The position numbers and the translations under genes were made by a program. A DNA stretch of 64,000 nucleotides from contig OX419755.1 in NCBI GenBank assembly GCA_948567375.1, positions 16,807,001 to 16,871,000 on the forward strand. The letters are read 5' to 3'. Position 1 is the first letter of the stretch, and the number at the start of each line of letters is the position of its first letter. Positions 33,657 through 45,429 of the stretch are shown in pieces. The notes under the pieces were generated by a model. The model ran no database searches, was not told the origin of the DNA, and was given only the letters and a program-made list of their open reading frames with translations. The DNA comes from Lunularia cruciata. Lineage: Eukaryota > Streptophyta > Marchantiopsida > Lunulariales > Lunulariaceae.

Positions 33657-34870
33657 TTTTTGGTTCCATTGCCGAGACCTCTCTAAAAGGCAAGATAAAG
33701 TGTTCAATTCTACATTAGGCAGAAGGAGGCTATGAGAGCTCACTTGGAGAGAACATTAGGAAAGGAGAGTGCTTAACTTATGTTAGAGAACCAAGATCCA
33801 TTTTTATACTCTATGGTTCATTATGATGTCTTTGAAGTGATTTTGTACATCTTGTATACATGTGAGGATTTTGAGAGATTGTGTGAGGTGGATTACAGAT
33901 TATGGGGATTAAGATGATTTTGGGCAAAATCTCAAGTTTGAGATCTGGACTTGAAATTTATACACATGATAGCATGGGTTATCTTTCACTTAGCAAACTT
34001 AAAATAATTGTGAGAGCTACTATGTACACTGGGCTAGAAGTTTTGAAAGTGGATAGGGTAAACTACTCCTGTGAGTGCATGCTCTCTAGAAAATTGTATA
34101 GAGTCTGCCATTTTTTCAATTTTTAGTGAATTGTCCTGAAATTTTCTAAGAAAATTAAGTGCATTGTATCCTACCTGCTGCCTCAAAAAGCAGAGAGAGA
34201 TCATTCTTGTGCAAGTTTGAAGTGAAGTATGAGTTTTTGAAGTGAGAGGAATGGTTCTCAGACCAAATCTGAAATATGTGTGTTGAATAGAAAGATGTCT
34301 AGGCCAAATGGCTCAATGAAAAGATCTGAAATTTTTCAAGGAGAGACACCATATAGTTGTAATCAAGTGTGCAATATTTCAAGAGATTGTAACATATTGG
34401 TTGGGAGATTTGAGTGACATTGTGAGGAAGGGTCAATTCTACAGAGTGGAGATCTCATGCATGAAGAGATCTCATGCAACAAAAAGCATATTTGAGTGTG
34501 TAGATTCATCTTGGGAACATGGAGGGTCATGAAGAGTGGAAATTGAGACTATGCAAGGTTCTCCAAGGGTTTGAGGTGATTTGAGAGATGGATTTGAGGA
34601 AAAGAGTTTACAATAGAATTTGAAGAGAGTGTTGAAAGGATCCAAAAACATACACCACTTGGAGGAAAGAGTGAGTCTGAGTGCTTTCTATGTGGAGAGA
34701 AGGGACATAAGGCAAGTTCATATCCATTGACCTTTGAGAGCAAGAGATTGAGAAAAATGAGAGGCTTACTTGACTTGGGTTTGCATGTTGGACCTTCTTC
34801 ACCAAGATTGGGAGGGAGAAGATCTAAGACCAAGGAATTGTTTGAGGTTTGTGGAGTTGAAGGACTTCCA
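33657..34870 (+). pseudogene. G1 leader and gag remnant with mutated zinc knuckle
   Basis: Leader-like sequence to about 34500 contains no supportable frame. At 34660-34870 a frame reads ECFLCGEKGHKASSY, a CCHC zinc knuckle (C 34682, C 34691, H 34706) whose last Cys is Tyr (TAT for TGT, a G-to-A change). The frame continues with basic sequence and stops at the G2 boundary. A second, intact knuckle occurs in the 54-kb gag, so either this gag differs or two related elements are mixed here. Confidence 0.5.
33661..33679 (+). promoter_or_regulatory. G1 primer-binding site
   Basis: TGGTTCCATTGCCGAGACC begins 4 nt after the 5' LTR. It resembles, at about 12 of 17 positions, the TGGCGCCGTTGCCGGGG type complementary to tRNA-Asp. 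Most differences are C-to-T or G-to-A, as expected from methylation decay. The tRNA assignment is from memory. Confidence 0.5.
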
Positions 34871-35325
34871 AAATATCACGCCATTTGTAGTGTCAGATCT
34901 AGATTGCTCGGACACCAGAGTTGCAGTGATAGTAGTAAGAGTTGTTTCAGCATTTCCTCAAAGACTACTTTCCGACGGTCAGATTTTGTGTTTGGGGTAT
35001 TGACTTCAAGGTGGAGCCCACCGTCACTTTACACCGTTTGCACCGTCGAGTGTGCCATCAGCGGGACCGTTAGGGTTCAGACCTAGCTGAAGTCTAGGGA
35101 GTATACTTTTGACGTGCAGCTCCAGAGAGCTCACTTCTTTGATGTTGAGCCTTCGAGTTCTCAGCTATGGTGGACAGAGGCCGGCGAGCGTCACCTAGAT
35201 TCTCTATGCTTGAGTGGGTGTGGCTTGATTGTAATCAGTGCCCAACTGTTGGTAGTTTATAGAGTGACAGATCAAGTAATGATCTGAGTTGAGTTGAGTT
35301 GAGAGTGGTGAACAATCTGATTACA
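34871..35325 (+). repeat. G2 LTR, part b (lacks first ~106 bp)
   Basis: Matches the complete LTR at 48580-49838 from (T)(A/G)TCAC(G/A)CCATTTGTAG to the end CAATCTGATTACA. Shared blocks include CTACTTTCCGAC(G/T)GTCAGA, TGGG/AGCCCACCGTCACTTT and GTTGAGTTGAG. The next bases (TCAGAGAATTG) could be a decayed tRNA-Met PBS (TATCAGAGC type). The missing first 106 bp are found at 49839-49944. Confidence 0.85.
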
Positions 35326-35784
35326 TCAGAGAATTGAAGTAAGGGGGAAATTGGGTGTAGGACCTTTGAGTGTTGGTGGTATCTCCAAGCTCAATGGATC
35401 CTTGGTAGCTTGATTCAAGTTCAGCTTTTCTCTAGTGTGTAGAAGCATGTTCAATTGATGCAAATTTGGTGGTAAGGTAGGCGGTGTGCGGAAGCGCTAG
35501 CCAATTTTTGAGCACAAAAGAAGCAAATTTTGAGCAATGGTTATGATTTTGAGCTCAAGAGGAAGGTAGGAACAATTTGTTGCGAGTTGGGCTCAAAAAG
35601 TCAAATTGAAGGTAGAGTTGGGAAGCTATTCTCATGAATTTGTGATTTAAAGAAACCTGTGTTGTCAATTTGGCTCGAGTGGAAAGTTAGTGGGGGATTT
35701 GGCAGTCAGCTAACTTTAGGGTTTATGTAATACTCCGAGGACAAGAGAAGAGAGAAAACACAGATTGCACACTCAAACATTCGA

Positions 35785-36455
35785 TGTCCCAAGGGAGCAC
35801 CTTCTCTTTATTATATAGACAAAGAGGATCTCCTCCAAGGAAGCTCCACCATAGGATTAGGGACACAGATAGGTGACATGTCAGCAAGCTCCACCCTTGG
35901 ATTACTTACTTGGATGGGTGACATGTTTGGTCTAGGTCCTATATGGTTGGTCAAACGAGCTTTGACCGGAGGGAATCTTTTAGAGAATCTTCCTCTAGGA
36001 ATCTCAAAATCACATGAGTAAGGTACCGTTGGAAAGATCTCGATGAGATAAACCAGGGGGAGGGAAGGCCAGCTTTTCCTTTGTTGAGGGGGAATTTGCA
36101 CATTTTCGAGGCCTAATTTATCCGTTTAGGCCTCCAAAATTGCCTTCAAAGATTTCAGGCATGTCGGTTCCTACTCTATTAGTAGAAGTCCTCTTTTGGT
36201 GATACCTCTTTCTGATTTGTTTAGTCCATCATGTGTAACATCCTTCCGGATGTTACCAAACCAATTCTCACCTTTAAATCATATGTCTAGCTATTGGTTC
36301 TAAGGTTCTCAAGTCTATTTTGGTTTCTGCCCTATTAGTAGAAGTACTCTTTTGGTGATACTTCTATCTGATTTATTTTGACCATCATGTATAACATCAT
36401 TCTAGATGTTACCAAACCGAATTTCACATCTAGATCATATGGCTAACCGTTGGTA
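35785..36455 (+). repeat. Repeat S, copy 1, with internal tandem units
   Basis: GATGTCCCAAGGGAGCACC, a TATA-like ATTATATAGACAAAGAGGAT and AAGCTCCACC match, in reverse, the block at 57490-58020. The right half is two tandem units of about 155 bp (AGTAGAAGTNCTCTTTTGGT and ATGTTACCAAACC in both; roughly 36170-36320 and 36328-36460). The TATA-like box suggests an LTR of yet another element inserted in the G2 leader. Ends not determined. Confidence 0.6.
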
Positions 36456-36715
36456 TTATAGTTTATGTCAGATTTTGGTTGCATTTTACGTTAGATTTAG
36501 GCCAGATTTAGAGGAGTTTTGCTAGTTTGGAAGACTTTTGCAAAATTTTGGAGGAGGGTTTAAGTGGCAAGAAGAAAGGCATCATTTGGCTGAATTTTGG
36601 CATTTTTAGGCATAGGGCTATGAAGGCCTAGAAGTGCCAGTGTGAGGCTAGCTAGTTTAGAGTAGATTTTGGTCATTGGTTGGCAAAATCTGCATTTCTT
36701 GCTAGATTGTGCACA

Positions 36716-36776
36716 ATAGGGTTTGATCCCTAGATCTCTTATTCCTAGACTGGTGCCCTAGCCAACTAGTACACCC
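36716..36776 (-). repeat. tRNA-derived sequence (SINE head or tRNA relic)
   Basis: On the minus strand this reads like a tRNA: D-arm CTAGTTGGCTAGGGCACC (compare CTCAGTTGGTTAGAGCACC), an anticodon-arm region, and T-arm AGGGATCAAACCCT with a B-box GGATCAAACCC (9 of 11 to GGTTCGANNCC). The acceptor stem does not close well, so it is not a functional tRNA. tRNA-derived SINEs are the usual source of such sequence in plants. I could not define a 3' tail or target duplication. Confidence 0.5.
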
Positions 36777-37369
36777 TAACTTGTTGTCCTAGCGATTGTG
36801 CCATTGTTATCTATACACATATAGCTTTAGCTAGGAGAGACAATTTGATCATATTCTTGGTGATCTTGGTAGCTTAGGACTTAGATACAAATTTCTCTTA
36901 TATCAAATGCCAAATGGTGGCAGAGTCAGTCCCATGTTGTGTTATGAGATGGAAGGTTTTCATTTAGATTTCTTGTGATTGGACCCCCTCCATTCTATGC
37001 TTCCTATTTGTGCACCACATTTGTGTGAGGTGCCCTAACTTTTGAGCGTTAGTGTTTTGGTGTGCTCTTGATAGTGAGGGTGGAGTGATGACTAGTCAGA
37101 CTACCTTTGTTTCTCTCCGGTGAGGCAAGAAGTGATGACCTACAGACTATGAGAGTGCATGTTATGATGGTAGGTTACAGGTTGCCCTTTCCCTCTAGTG
37201 TAGTTATCTTGATTAGAGTTACATTAATGGGTGGTGCTTAGTAGGTATTGGCACTTGGTGGTGTTGGCACATGGTTGTGTTGGCACTTGGTGGGGAACTT
37301 GCAATTGCGACTTGCAGTTCCAGTTGGTGGTTTTGGTTTGCTATTGCGGTTACTTTGTCACTACGGAGT

Positions 37370-39420
37370 TCTTTGGAGATTCTAAAGGAGATAGCCCTAC
37401 AATATGCAATGGGTTTACTCGGAGTGGTACTCAATATCAGCCTGTATCTTAGGTCCCAATGAGGGAGGAGATTGACTTTGAGTTGGAGTTTGACCTAGGA
37501 GTTGATTCAGTTGAGAGTGCACTTGGTGTGTCCACACCGTTGTTATGGGACATGGAAGAGATTTGTGGGGCCTCCAAAGGCCTTAGGCGTTACTCTGGTA
37601 CAGTGGGTACCATTGAGTTGGATGACTTCATCTAGGAGTTTGATAGTTGGTATGATTTGCAATAGATACAGAAGCCAACTTTGTTCACAAGCTTCATGGC
37701 ATGGAGGGGGTTGTTTCAACACTTGGAAGGTCCACCAATGGATGACTACTATGAGTTCAGGAGAGCTCTTTTGGAGGAGATTGAGTTATGGAGACAATAT
37801 TGGTCTCCACATTATGTCTCCATCACTTCAAGCTCTGTGGCCAAAAGTAGATCAGTTGTCCCTACGAGTTCTAGCTCGAGTGTGTAGGTGGAGCTAGTGG
37901 AGGTGCACTAGCTAGAGATAGTGCTACTATGAGTAGAGGTACCGCTGCAAGAGGTGGTGTGGTACCGGGGTTTAACCCCATGGTGGAGTTCTTCCTATGT
38001 TTAAGGTAGAACTACCAGGGAGTGCAGACTGACAAGCTAAGGAGCTTGTAGGAGTTCTAGCGGAAGGCTGGAGAGAGCCTACGCAAGGCATACGCTTGCA
38101 TGAGGCGGCTGATCAGTTTCACTCAAGGAGTACTGAGGCCCAAGCAGTCTAGTTTTGGTATGGGATACTGTTATGATGTAGAGTTTGTGATGCTACATTG
38201 TTGCAGGCTACTTCACCCACTTTGGCAGTGGTCTTTGGTTTGGCTGAGCGTATTGAGCTCAACATGGTGGAGGGGAGAGATGTAACATTTGGATTTGGTA
38301 GAGAAACCTCATCCATAGTTGTTACTCCTTCTAGAGTGCAACATAGTTTACCACACCCAATTGGTTTTTGAGGACAAGGTGGACAGCCCATATCCTATGG
38401 AGCGAGTGGAGGGCCTAATGGAGTTAGACCCTTACCTTCATTTGCAGGTCAATAGCAGCTAGTGAGTGTTGGTGTTGCTTGTTGGACTTGCGGTGGACCT
38501 CACCATTGGAGAGAGTGTACTCAAGGCAGTGGACCAAATACCTCAAGAGCATCACAGCTAGCACAAAGGTAGTGTGAGCATTGCCACAGATTTGGTCACA
38601 CTAGTGATTGGTGTTTTGACCTACACCCGGAGTTACGGAGTGGTAGGGTTGTTATGGCAGGTAGTAGAGGAGCTCCAGTTCATAGAGGACAAGGTGGTAG
38701 AGGTGGTGGTAGAGGATCTACACCTAGTAGGGATGCAGGACCTGCCCTTTCTTTTGATATAGCTATGGCTACTCGGATTGAGCAGTTGGAGCAAAGATTG
38801 GCTAGTATGGCTATTGCTTAGAAGAGATTAGATTCGGGTGTTGAGGCTTCCTCCTCATATATTGGTGATAAAGATGCTTTGGATTTCATGTGCAGAGCAG
38901 CACAGGTGGATGCATTTGCAATAGTGACTAGAAGTGCAATACGTACTCCAAAGCCTAGAGGAGCATCAGTGGAGTTGGACCTACAAAGAGGAGAGGTTGG
39001 GAGACAAGTCAGACTTCCCCAGTCTTTCACGCTATCTGAGGCATTGCATACAACATCCATGGTTCCTAGACATCCTAGTGTAGGTGTGGTAGGTGGTGAT
39101 AGAGTGCATGATGGACTACTTGCTAGTCAACCACTTGCTAGTCAACCGCCTACTACCACACAGAGTGAGTCTAGCATGATGCTGGAGGCGGCTCAGCTGA
39201 TTATGCGGCGTCCTTTGTTTTTGGCTAGTGACATGTTTACATTGGGAGTTGACCTAACCCTAGTGTTCCGATCAGCTGCCACGCTTTGTGAGAATAGGGA
39301 TGATGTGGTTCTTACTACCAGAGCAAAGGTGGTTGGTAGTGGAGCTGACTTGGTTGAGGAGCATGGGATCCGTTCAGAGACCAGTGGTTTATGGTAGGAA
39401 GTAATGGCTAGACTAGAGGA
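37370..39420 (+). pseudogene. G2 gag with two zinc knuckles
   Basis: A broken gag frame starts near 37370. EEIDFELEFDLG and a region ending near 37890 (LFQHLEGPPMDDYYEFRRALLEEIELW, in pieces) form the capsid-like part. Two CCHC knuckles follow: CWTCGGPHHWREC (38480-38518, spacing C-x2-C-x4-H-x3-C) and CEHCHRFGHTSDWC (38573-38614, canonical C-x2-C-x4-H-x4-C). Then comes an Arg/Gly-rich tract (38660-38720) and a coiled segment (IEQLEQRLASM). The frame is broken by TAG stops that would be CAG, CAA or TGG before mutation. The tail to 39420 is a linker toward the protease. Confidence 0.85.
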
Positions 39421-39529
39421 GTTGCCAACTAGATTGGCCTTTGAGAGAGCGCAGTTTACACCTGGTGTTGCCTTATTGGATAACCAAAGGGGGATTTTCC
39501 GTTTGGTGGGACCTTCAGGGAAGGTCTAT

Positions 39530-42500
39530 TGTGACAACCTAGCAAATATCACTTTTGCGGTAATCATGTAAGTAAAGTTTGTTCCTGTAGAGATACAATT
39601 CAGAATTGGTCAAATGCGAAGTCAAATAGTAAGTTGTAGTTCTTGATTTCTTCTTTAATCTCTAAGGTAGAAACTACACCCAAAAGAGAGTAACAAGCTC
39701 ACAATTTTGACAACTTGTCACAACTACACACACACACATAATCACAACATAGTAAATTCTGTCCAAACAACCTTTGATTGTGATGATTCAGACTCTCCCA
39801 AAAACGGCACTTCACTACAAAGAACAATTTTGCCTTAGAACTGTGTTCTAACCGTCCATTGAAGGCACAACTTCCTTGATTGAAATTGCTTTGCATCAAC
39901 TTTTTGTTGCACTCACAAATGCAAAATACTACCAACACTACAATTCTTCTCAAATCTGTCACGGCATTGCTCCGATGCACTTCACTTAGGATCAAACACA
40001 CAAAATGAAGATCAAGACTATAGAATCCAACATCCACAGATACACTGACTTGCACTTTGAATTACTCCACACACTCACAAACACAATTGCAAAGTTGATA
40101 CTCAGAATCAAGCTCAAGCAACAAGCACTGCTTCATAGCACTTTGCTTTATCTATCTTTAGAAATATGAATACTAAACAACATAATACCACGAATGCTCC
40201 CCTTAAATACTGAAGAAAATGGCAATTCTTCCTACCTATGCACCGTTTCCTACCTGCAGATCCAAACTGACAATCCATCTCTTCATATCTGCCTCTTCCT
40301 ATCTCAAAATTGATACTTACACCAATCCAATGTCTACCTCATCATCGGCTTCCAAACCCGATGATCTTCCTACTACTTCTCCTTCTTTGGGTATAGCTAA
40401 TTCTACTAATTCCTTCATTATTTCTACTACTTCTTCACTACAATCTACAATTGCACTAAGGAGTTACTTATCTAACTCTTTATCTCCTGACCCACTCCTC
40501 TCTAATGTCTCTAATAATAAATCTGATGACACTTGAATTCCTACTTCTGCGACATCGGACTTCCTCTCTGCTGTCACACTATTCCAAATTTTCTCTAACT
40601 CCGAATTGACTAAATCTAATCTAAGACTAACGTTGTCTTCTACCTCTAACATCTTTCGGTCTACACACTCTCCCAATTGGATCAACAACATGTTCATATC
40701 CACATCTTTGGCTTTTCTCTTCCTAGTTTCCTACACAAGCAACTTCAACTCATGTAGACGGGCTTCTTCCAATCTCCCTTCAGCCTTCGTGCTTAAGATT
40801 GCTCTCAACTTCCATACAACTTCTCCTACTGATTCCGACTCATATCCTCTAGAGGGTTCTACCTTCAATTCTTCACGATACATCTTCAGCTCGTCTTTGT
40901 ACTCCGCAACAAGCATCATCTTCTTCTCCTCCGCATACTGTGTACTCTATAACTCTGCACTTTGGACTAGCTCTTGTTATTGTCCTTCTTCATTATGCCT
41001 GGCTGCTAACTCTCTCTGCCATGCTTGATCCTTTCCCGCTGCACTCTTCTTCAAGCTGTCCAACTCTTGCTCCATTACGATTGCTTTCGCCTTCAAATGA
41101 ATATTCTTGATGTGCACATCACTCACTTCCTCCTTTATTTTGCTCAACCACATTGCCTGCTTCTTCAATTCTCCGACTTGCCTCTTCAATTCTTTCTCTT
41201 TTGACTTGCAGCTCCCTCGTAACATCTTGAAAGTCTTCTTCTTCAAGACTTCATCCCTCCAAAGTTCTTCAGTTTCTTCATTTCTTTGGACTTGTTGCTC
41301 TTGCAACCCCTTCACTTCACTCAATAGATGCTTCACCACCTGCAGCTCATTCATCCTCTTCCGACAATCTTGAGGAATTACATTCCGATGCTCCTCTAAT
41401 AGTTCCAGCAGCGGGGTGACCACTTTTGTCAGATATAGTATCCCACCGAAGCTATCTTTATCTTCGTTGCCATCTTTGTCTTCAGTCTTTGGCTCCTTCA
41501 TTGGCTCCTTCATCCAAAGTCGTGATCTTCGTATCTTTAGAGACATCGTATCTGAACTTTCTTCTTCTTTACCGATTGAACTCGGCCCCGTAGGATACTC
41601 CTCCTTTTCCTCTGGTCTTTGCTTATTCACCACCATGGCTACGCAATGACTCGTTGTTCCAGGTACTCTGTCAATCATCACATGACAAGCTTCACTGACC
41701 GCCACCGATTGCTGAACCTCAGGTTCCCCCTCACTATCACTTCTAGACTCCTCACTTTTTAAGGTGAGTTCATCTTCTTTGGACTCTTCCTCATGCAACT
41801 CAGTTTCTTCTTCAGACTCTGACTCCAATGATGCTTCTCTCACCATCTTGTTATTTTTCATAACCAGTCTTTGAGTTTTTCTTTGAGCGGGAGGTGACTT
41901 TGCTTTTTTTGGGTTTATTGCACTTCTTTGTCTTTGGACTTGTGACTTCTTCTATCTTCCATTGTCTTGTCTTCAAGAAATGTTTGTCATTGGCTCGCAA
42001 GTGTATCATATATAGTCACTCTTCTTTGTCCGCTTCCCGTCTTAAGTCAAGATAGAAATGGGACACCATGTGATGCCGCTCCTCTATTGTCAATAAGCTC
42101 AACCCAAAGTAGAAATGCGCTACAAATGGTGCAAAATAATAAGGAGGAGAACTTGTTTGCCAATTGATCACCATTTGCCTCATTTGGTGGTGAAAACACT
42201 TTGCCCAATTCACCTTGACCCCTGCAAACATCTGGTGGAAGAAGACTGCTTGCTGCATGTTCACATACATTGCTTGCTCTAGCTTAAACATGGCCATCAT
42301 CGCCCCCATGATACTTCTCCTAATCGGATCCCAATAGGACTCCACCTTGAAGCCATTTGTGGTTCTCAAAGCAAAGAATGAGTTTCAAATTTCCGATGTC
42401 TCTTCTGCAACATCACACTTTCTATAGAAGGTGATTCCCGTCGGCTCTCCTACTTCCTTCCCCAATACTAACCTCCAATCCGACTCAGTCCATTGAGCTG

Positions 42501-43275
42501 GATTTCCTCTATTCCCTTCAACTTCAGGACCCTCCTCACAATTACTAGTAGCTATCTCTGCCATCACTCTTGGGAAACTGAAACTCCAGTTCCATGCTAA
42601 AAACGTAATACAAAGTCTATTCAAGACTTCAATTCTGGCTACTACATCTAACCTACAAATTGCAAAACTTTGCACCACTAGCGTATTTACGACCTTCTTT
42701 GCCATGATCTGCTCTTGCGTTCTACACCACTGAAAGACAATGCCCTCTCCTGGATGAGATACTCTAACCCCTTCTAGATTTCGGAAAATTTCACTCTCAA
42801 TTGGCTTTCGGACACGCATTACTACAAGACGACTACTCAAAGGAATTGGAAATTTACTTGGCATATTCAACTTGTCCCTGTGCAATTGCAATCTTATATT
42901 ACCCCAAATTACAATCATTTTTCAGTCAATTTCAAATTCAACCTCCCCTCTTCTACGTGTTGATGTCCGGTCACTATCAAGACATGCTTCTTCTGCCTCC
43001 GCCGTTTCTTGAAGTGTACTTTCTTGCCACATACTAAGGTTGTTGGACGGTCTTTGTATCACCTGTGCCTTCTAACCCAAAGATAGTGCTCTTTGGACTT
43101 TTTTCCATCATACCTTTCTTTTGAGTACCTCCATCATCGGATCCGATGTTGCCTTCTTCGGATGTCCTCCGAAGTCACTTCTGTCCATTTTTCTTTTGCA
43201 ATTCGGCTTTCCGTACTTACTTCTTCCCTTTAATGCTAATCAGCAGAGAAAAACAAAAAAAATGTGAGCACCACA
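39530..43275 (-). mobile_element. Rp copy 4, complete, with perfect target duplication
   Basis: On the minus strand it runs TGTGGTGCTCACATTTT to AGGTTGTCACA (3746 bp). TCTAT directly precedes (39525-39529) and follows (43276-43280) the element. It interrupts the protease frame of G2, and removing the element and one TCTAT restores the frame exactly. Its Rp protein is split: 42918-42385 and 42369-42016 are the same frame with one TGA between, then 41861-40977 (acidic region and coiled coil) and pieces to 40464 in other frames. The N-terminus has the conserved M-P-S-K-F-P start region and VARIEVL, FLAWNW, SDWRLVLGKE motifs. Confidence 0.9.
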
Positions 43276-43280
43276 TCTAT

Positions 43281-43640
43281 ACACCATAGAGAGTCTTGTT
43301 AGACTCTAGTGCGCAACCCCTTATGTTGGAGAAGGTTGTAGTTGTCAATATGGAGTAATGGAAGACCGATGTAGAGAGGTGTCCATTTTAGATCCAGACA
43401 TCTCTAGGTGGTGGCTTGACACAATAGATCACACGTGGAGAGCTTGTTGTCTAGGTTTAGCTTGGTCATCCAACTGATAGCTTGGTGGTGAGAGCTCAGG
43501 CTATTGCAACAATAGCTGAGTCATATGATGTGCTAGTTGGAGGAGCAATGTTATACCCCATAGGTTTTAGCATTGACTATTGGGAGGAGACAACTTCCTA
43601 TAGACCAGGTTGGTAGTCTGGTGAGGACGGGTATGTCGCT
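43281..43640 (+). pseudogene. G2 aspartic protease
   Basis: The protease starts left of Rp copy 4 (about 39420-39529, ending GPSGKVY) and continues in frame at 43281 with RVLLDSSAQPLML, the retropepsin D-(S/T)-(G/S)-A active site (first Gly is Ser here). About 80 residues on, YDVLVGGAMLYP and WEETTSYRPGW close the domain, corresponding to the (I/V)L(I/V)G...L flap-distal motif. TAG and TGA stops interrupt it. Confidence 0.75.
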
Positions 43641-43959
43641 TACCAATACGCTTTAGTAGTGGTAGTCTTGGCTCACTACAATCCAAGACCATGGCAGCAT
43701 CAGTTTAAGCTTTCAGTGGTGCAATTACTTGGCTTAGTGACTTGTTGGAAGGTAACGCCCATGCAGAGGATACTCCAATACTAGAGGATATCACTTGGCT
43801 TTGGAGTATGAGTGGGATTGTTCTATACACCTTGGATGTTCCATTGCGGAGTTCCGAGGAGGCATTGCAATAGCATGCAAATCAGTTGGTGCAATAGGCT
43901 TGGAGTGGAGCCTTTGTACCATCAATAGATGAGTGTGAAGATGAGCTTCCAAAGTAGAT

Positions 43960-44990
43960 TGCTTTGACACCTCTGGATACCACACTCATTGCTTGGCAGT
44001 ATCTAGTAGAGAGGATATGCCTATTGGAGTTGTTTGGTGGGATCAACACCGTACTAGTTGCGGTATTATAGGTGGGTATACGAGTATAGAGGTACTTATA
44101 TGTAGAGAGAGATGAGACTACTAGGCAAGTCTCTCTACATCATGTGGCACACTTGGCCTATCGATATCCAAAGTTATTACCAAATGTTGGCAGTCAGAGG
44201 TTACCAAAAGGCCCTACTAACAGATATTTCCTTACAGGGGGTGCATGATCTGGAGAGACATGGGCTTATTCATGTGGTGATTTTTGGATGGCCATGTCAG
44301 GGACATACACGTGTGGGTAGAGGTTCAAGTCTTTAGAATCCTTGTTCTAGAGTGTTTTGGAAGATGTTACAGATACTATGACATCTCTAGGTTCATCATC
44401 TATTTCTCCAACTTACCTTTTGGAGAATGTTCCTTTGATAGGTGATTCTCGCACTAGAGTGGTGGTGAGTACACATCAGGTCCATTCTTGGATGGGACCG
44501 GCTGTATTATTAGATGCAGCCAGAGTGGGATCATGGGCTCATTGTCTTTGTCTTTGGTGGACAAACCTCTTACCTAGAGAGTTTTTAAAATATGCTTATG
44601 ATGGGATTCAATAACTTGACCACATCCTTGTTGATGACATCTTGGATGTTGGGCATTAGTCTTAGACAGTGATAGTGGCTGATAGGTCACCTATGGCAAT
44701 GGTGAACCTAGTTGGACAGCCTAGAGCTGCATTTCCCTCACTCATGAGTTTCCCAAGCTCTCATGCTTTTTGAGAGGGAGGACTTGGACTTGTTTGGGAC
44801 TCACAATTACAACAGTTGGTGGAGCCTAACTATGATGAGAGATAGCTAGCAATGGGTTTTTGCACCGGTATTACCGCTGTTCTAGTAGTGTCAAAAGCAT
44901 CCAAGCATCAGGTGTTAGGTCAGGCTATGGACCTAAACTATTTGACCTGGATTGTGAGCCTTGGCTTGGCAGAGCAACGTAGGATATGCT
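43960..44990 (+). pseudogene. G2-encoded C5-cytosine DNA methyltransferase domain
   Basis: Located between protease and RT. The signature motifs of C5-cytosine methyltransferases occur in order. Motif I is LLELFGGI (44021-44044, the AdoMet-binding F-x-G-G). Motif II is RYLYVERD, with its acidic residue at 44105. Motif IV is FGWPCQGHTRVG, with the catalytic Pro-Cys at 44292-44297. Motif VI is LLENVP, with ENV at 44423-44431. A motif VIII-like segment GSWAHCLCLWWTNL lies at about 44526-44570 (normally with Arg where Cys stands). Motif IX/X-like sequence LAMGFCTG and LGQAMDLNYLTWIV lies at about 44847-44950. At about 340 codons it is a full catalytic domain. Frameshifts lie between motifs II and IV and between IV and VI, with TAG/TGA stops, so this copy is inactive. 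Methyltransferase capture by Gypsy elements is known from a few algae. Confidence 0.88.
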
Positions 44991-45429
44991 TGATAGGCAT
45001 CACCACTCGGACACTTGTGAGCCCTGTGCCTATCAAGACAATTCAGGCACATGCTGGGGCGATGGACTGAGTGGACATGCTATTCTTGGGACACATCCAG
45101 TAGCTACTTGGGAGAGTGGTCTACTTGGCGTCCATCCAAGTGAGCATGGGCTACTTGGATTACACCCTTGGTCCATTTGGGATGCAACTAGAGGACGTGT
45201 GCAGCTTGCAGCCCGAGTGGAGGGAGTTTTTCACACAAAGGTTGGGACCTCTAGTGGTCGGGAGCATGACACTATTGCTCCAAAGGGCCCATTGTAGCAG
45301 CCAATCAGTACGTCTTCCACTCCTACTACAGTTACAGAGAATACTTGGGAGCCAAATCTTGGACCCAAGCTTACAAGAGAGGAAAGACGGAGGGTTTGGA
45401 GGTTCTTAGGGAGCCACACGAGTTGTTTT

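Noticed and set aside
37964-37990. Palindrome GGGGTTTAACCCC as a regulatory site
   Set aside because: It lies in the G2 gag reading frame and encodes normal gag-like residues. No other sign of function.
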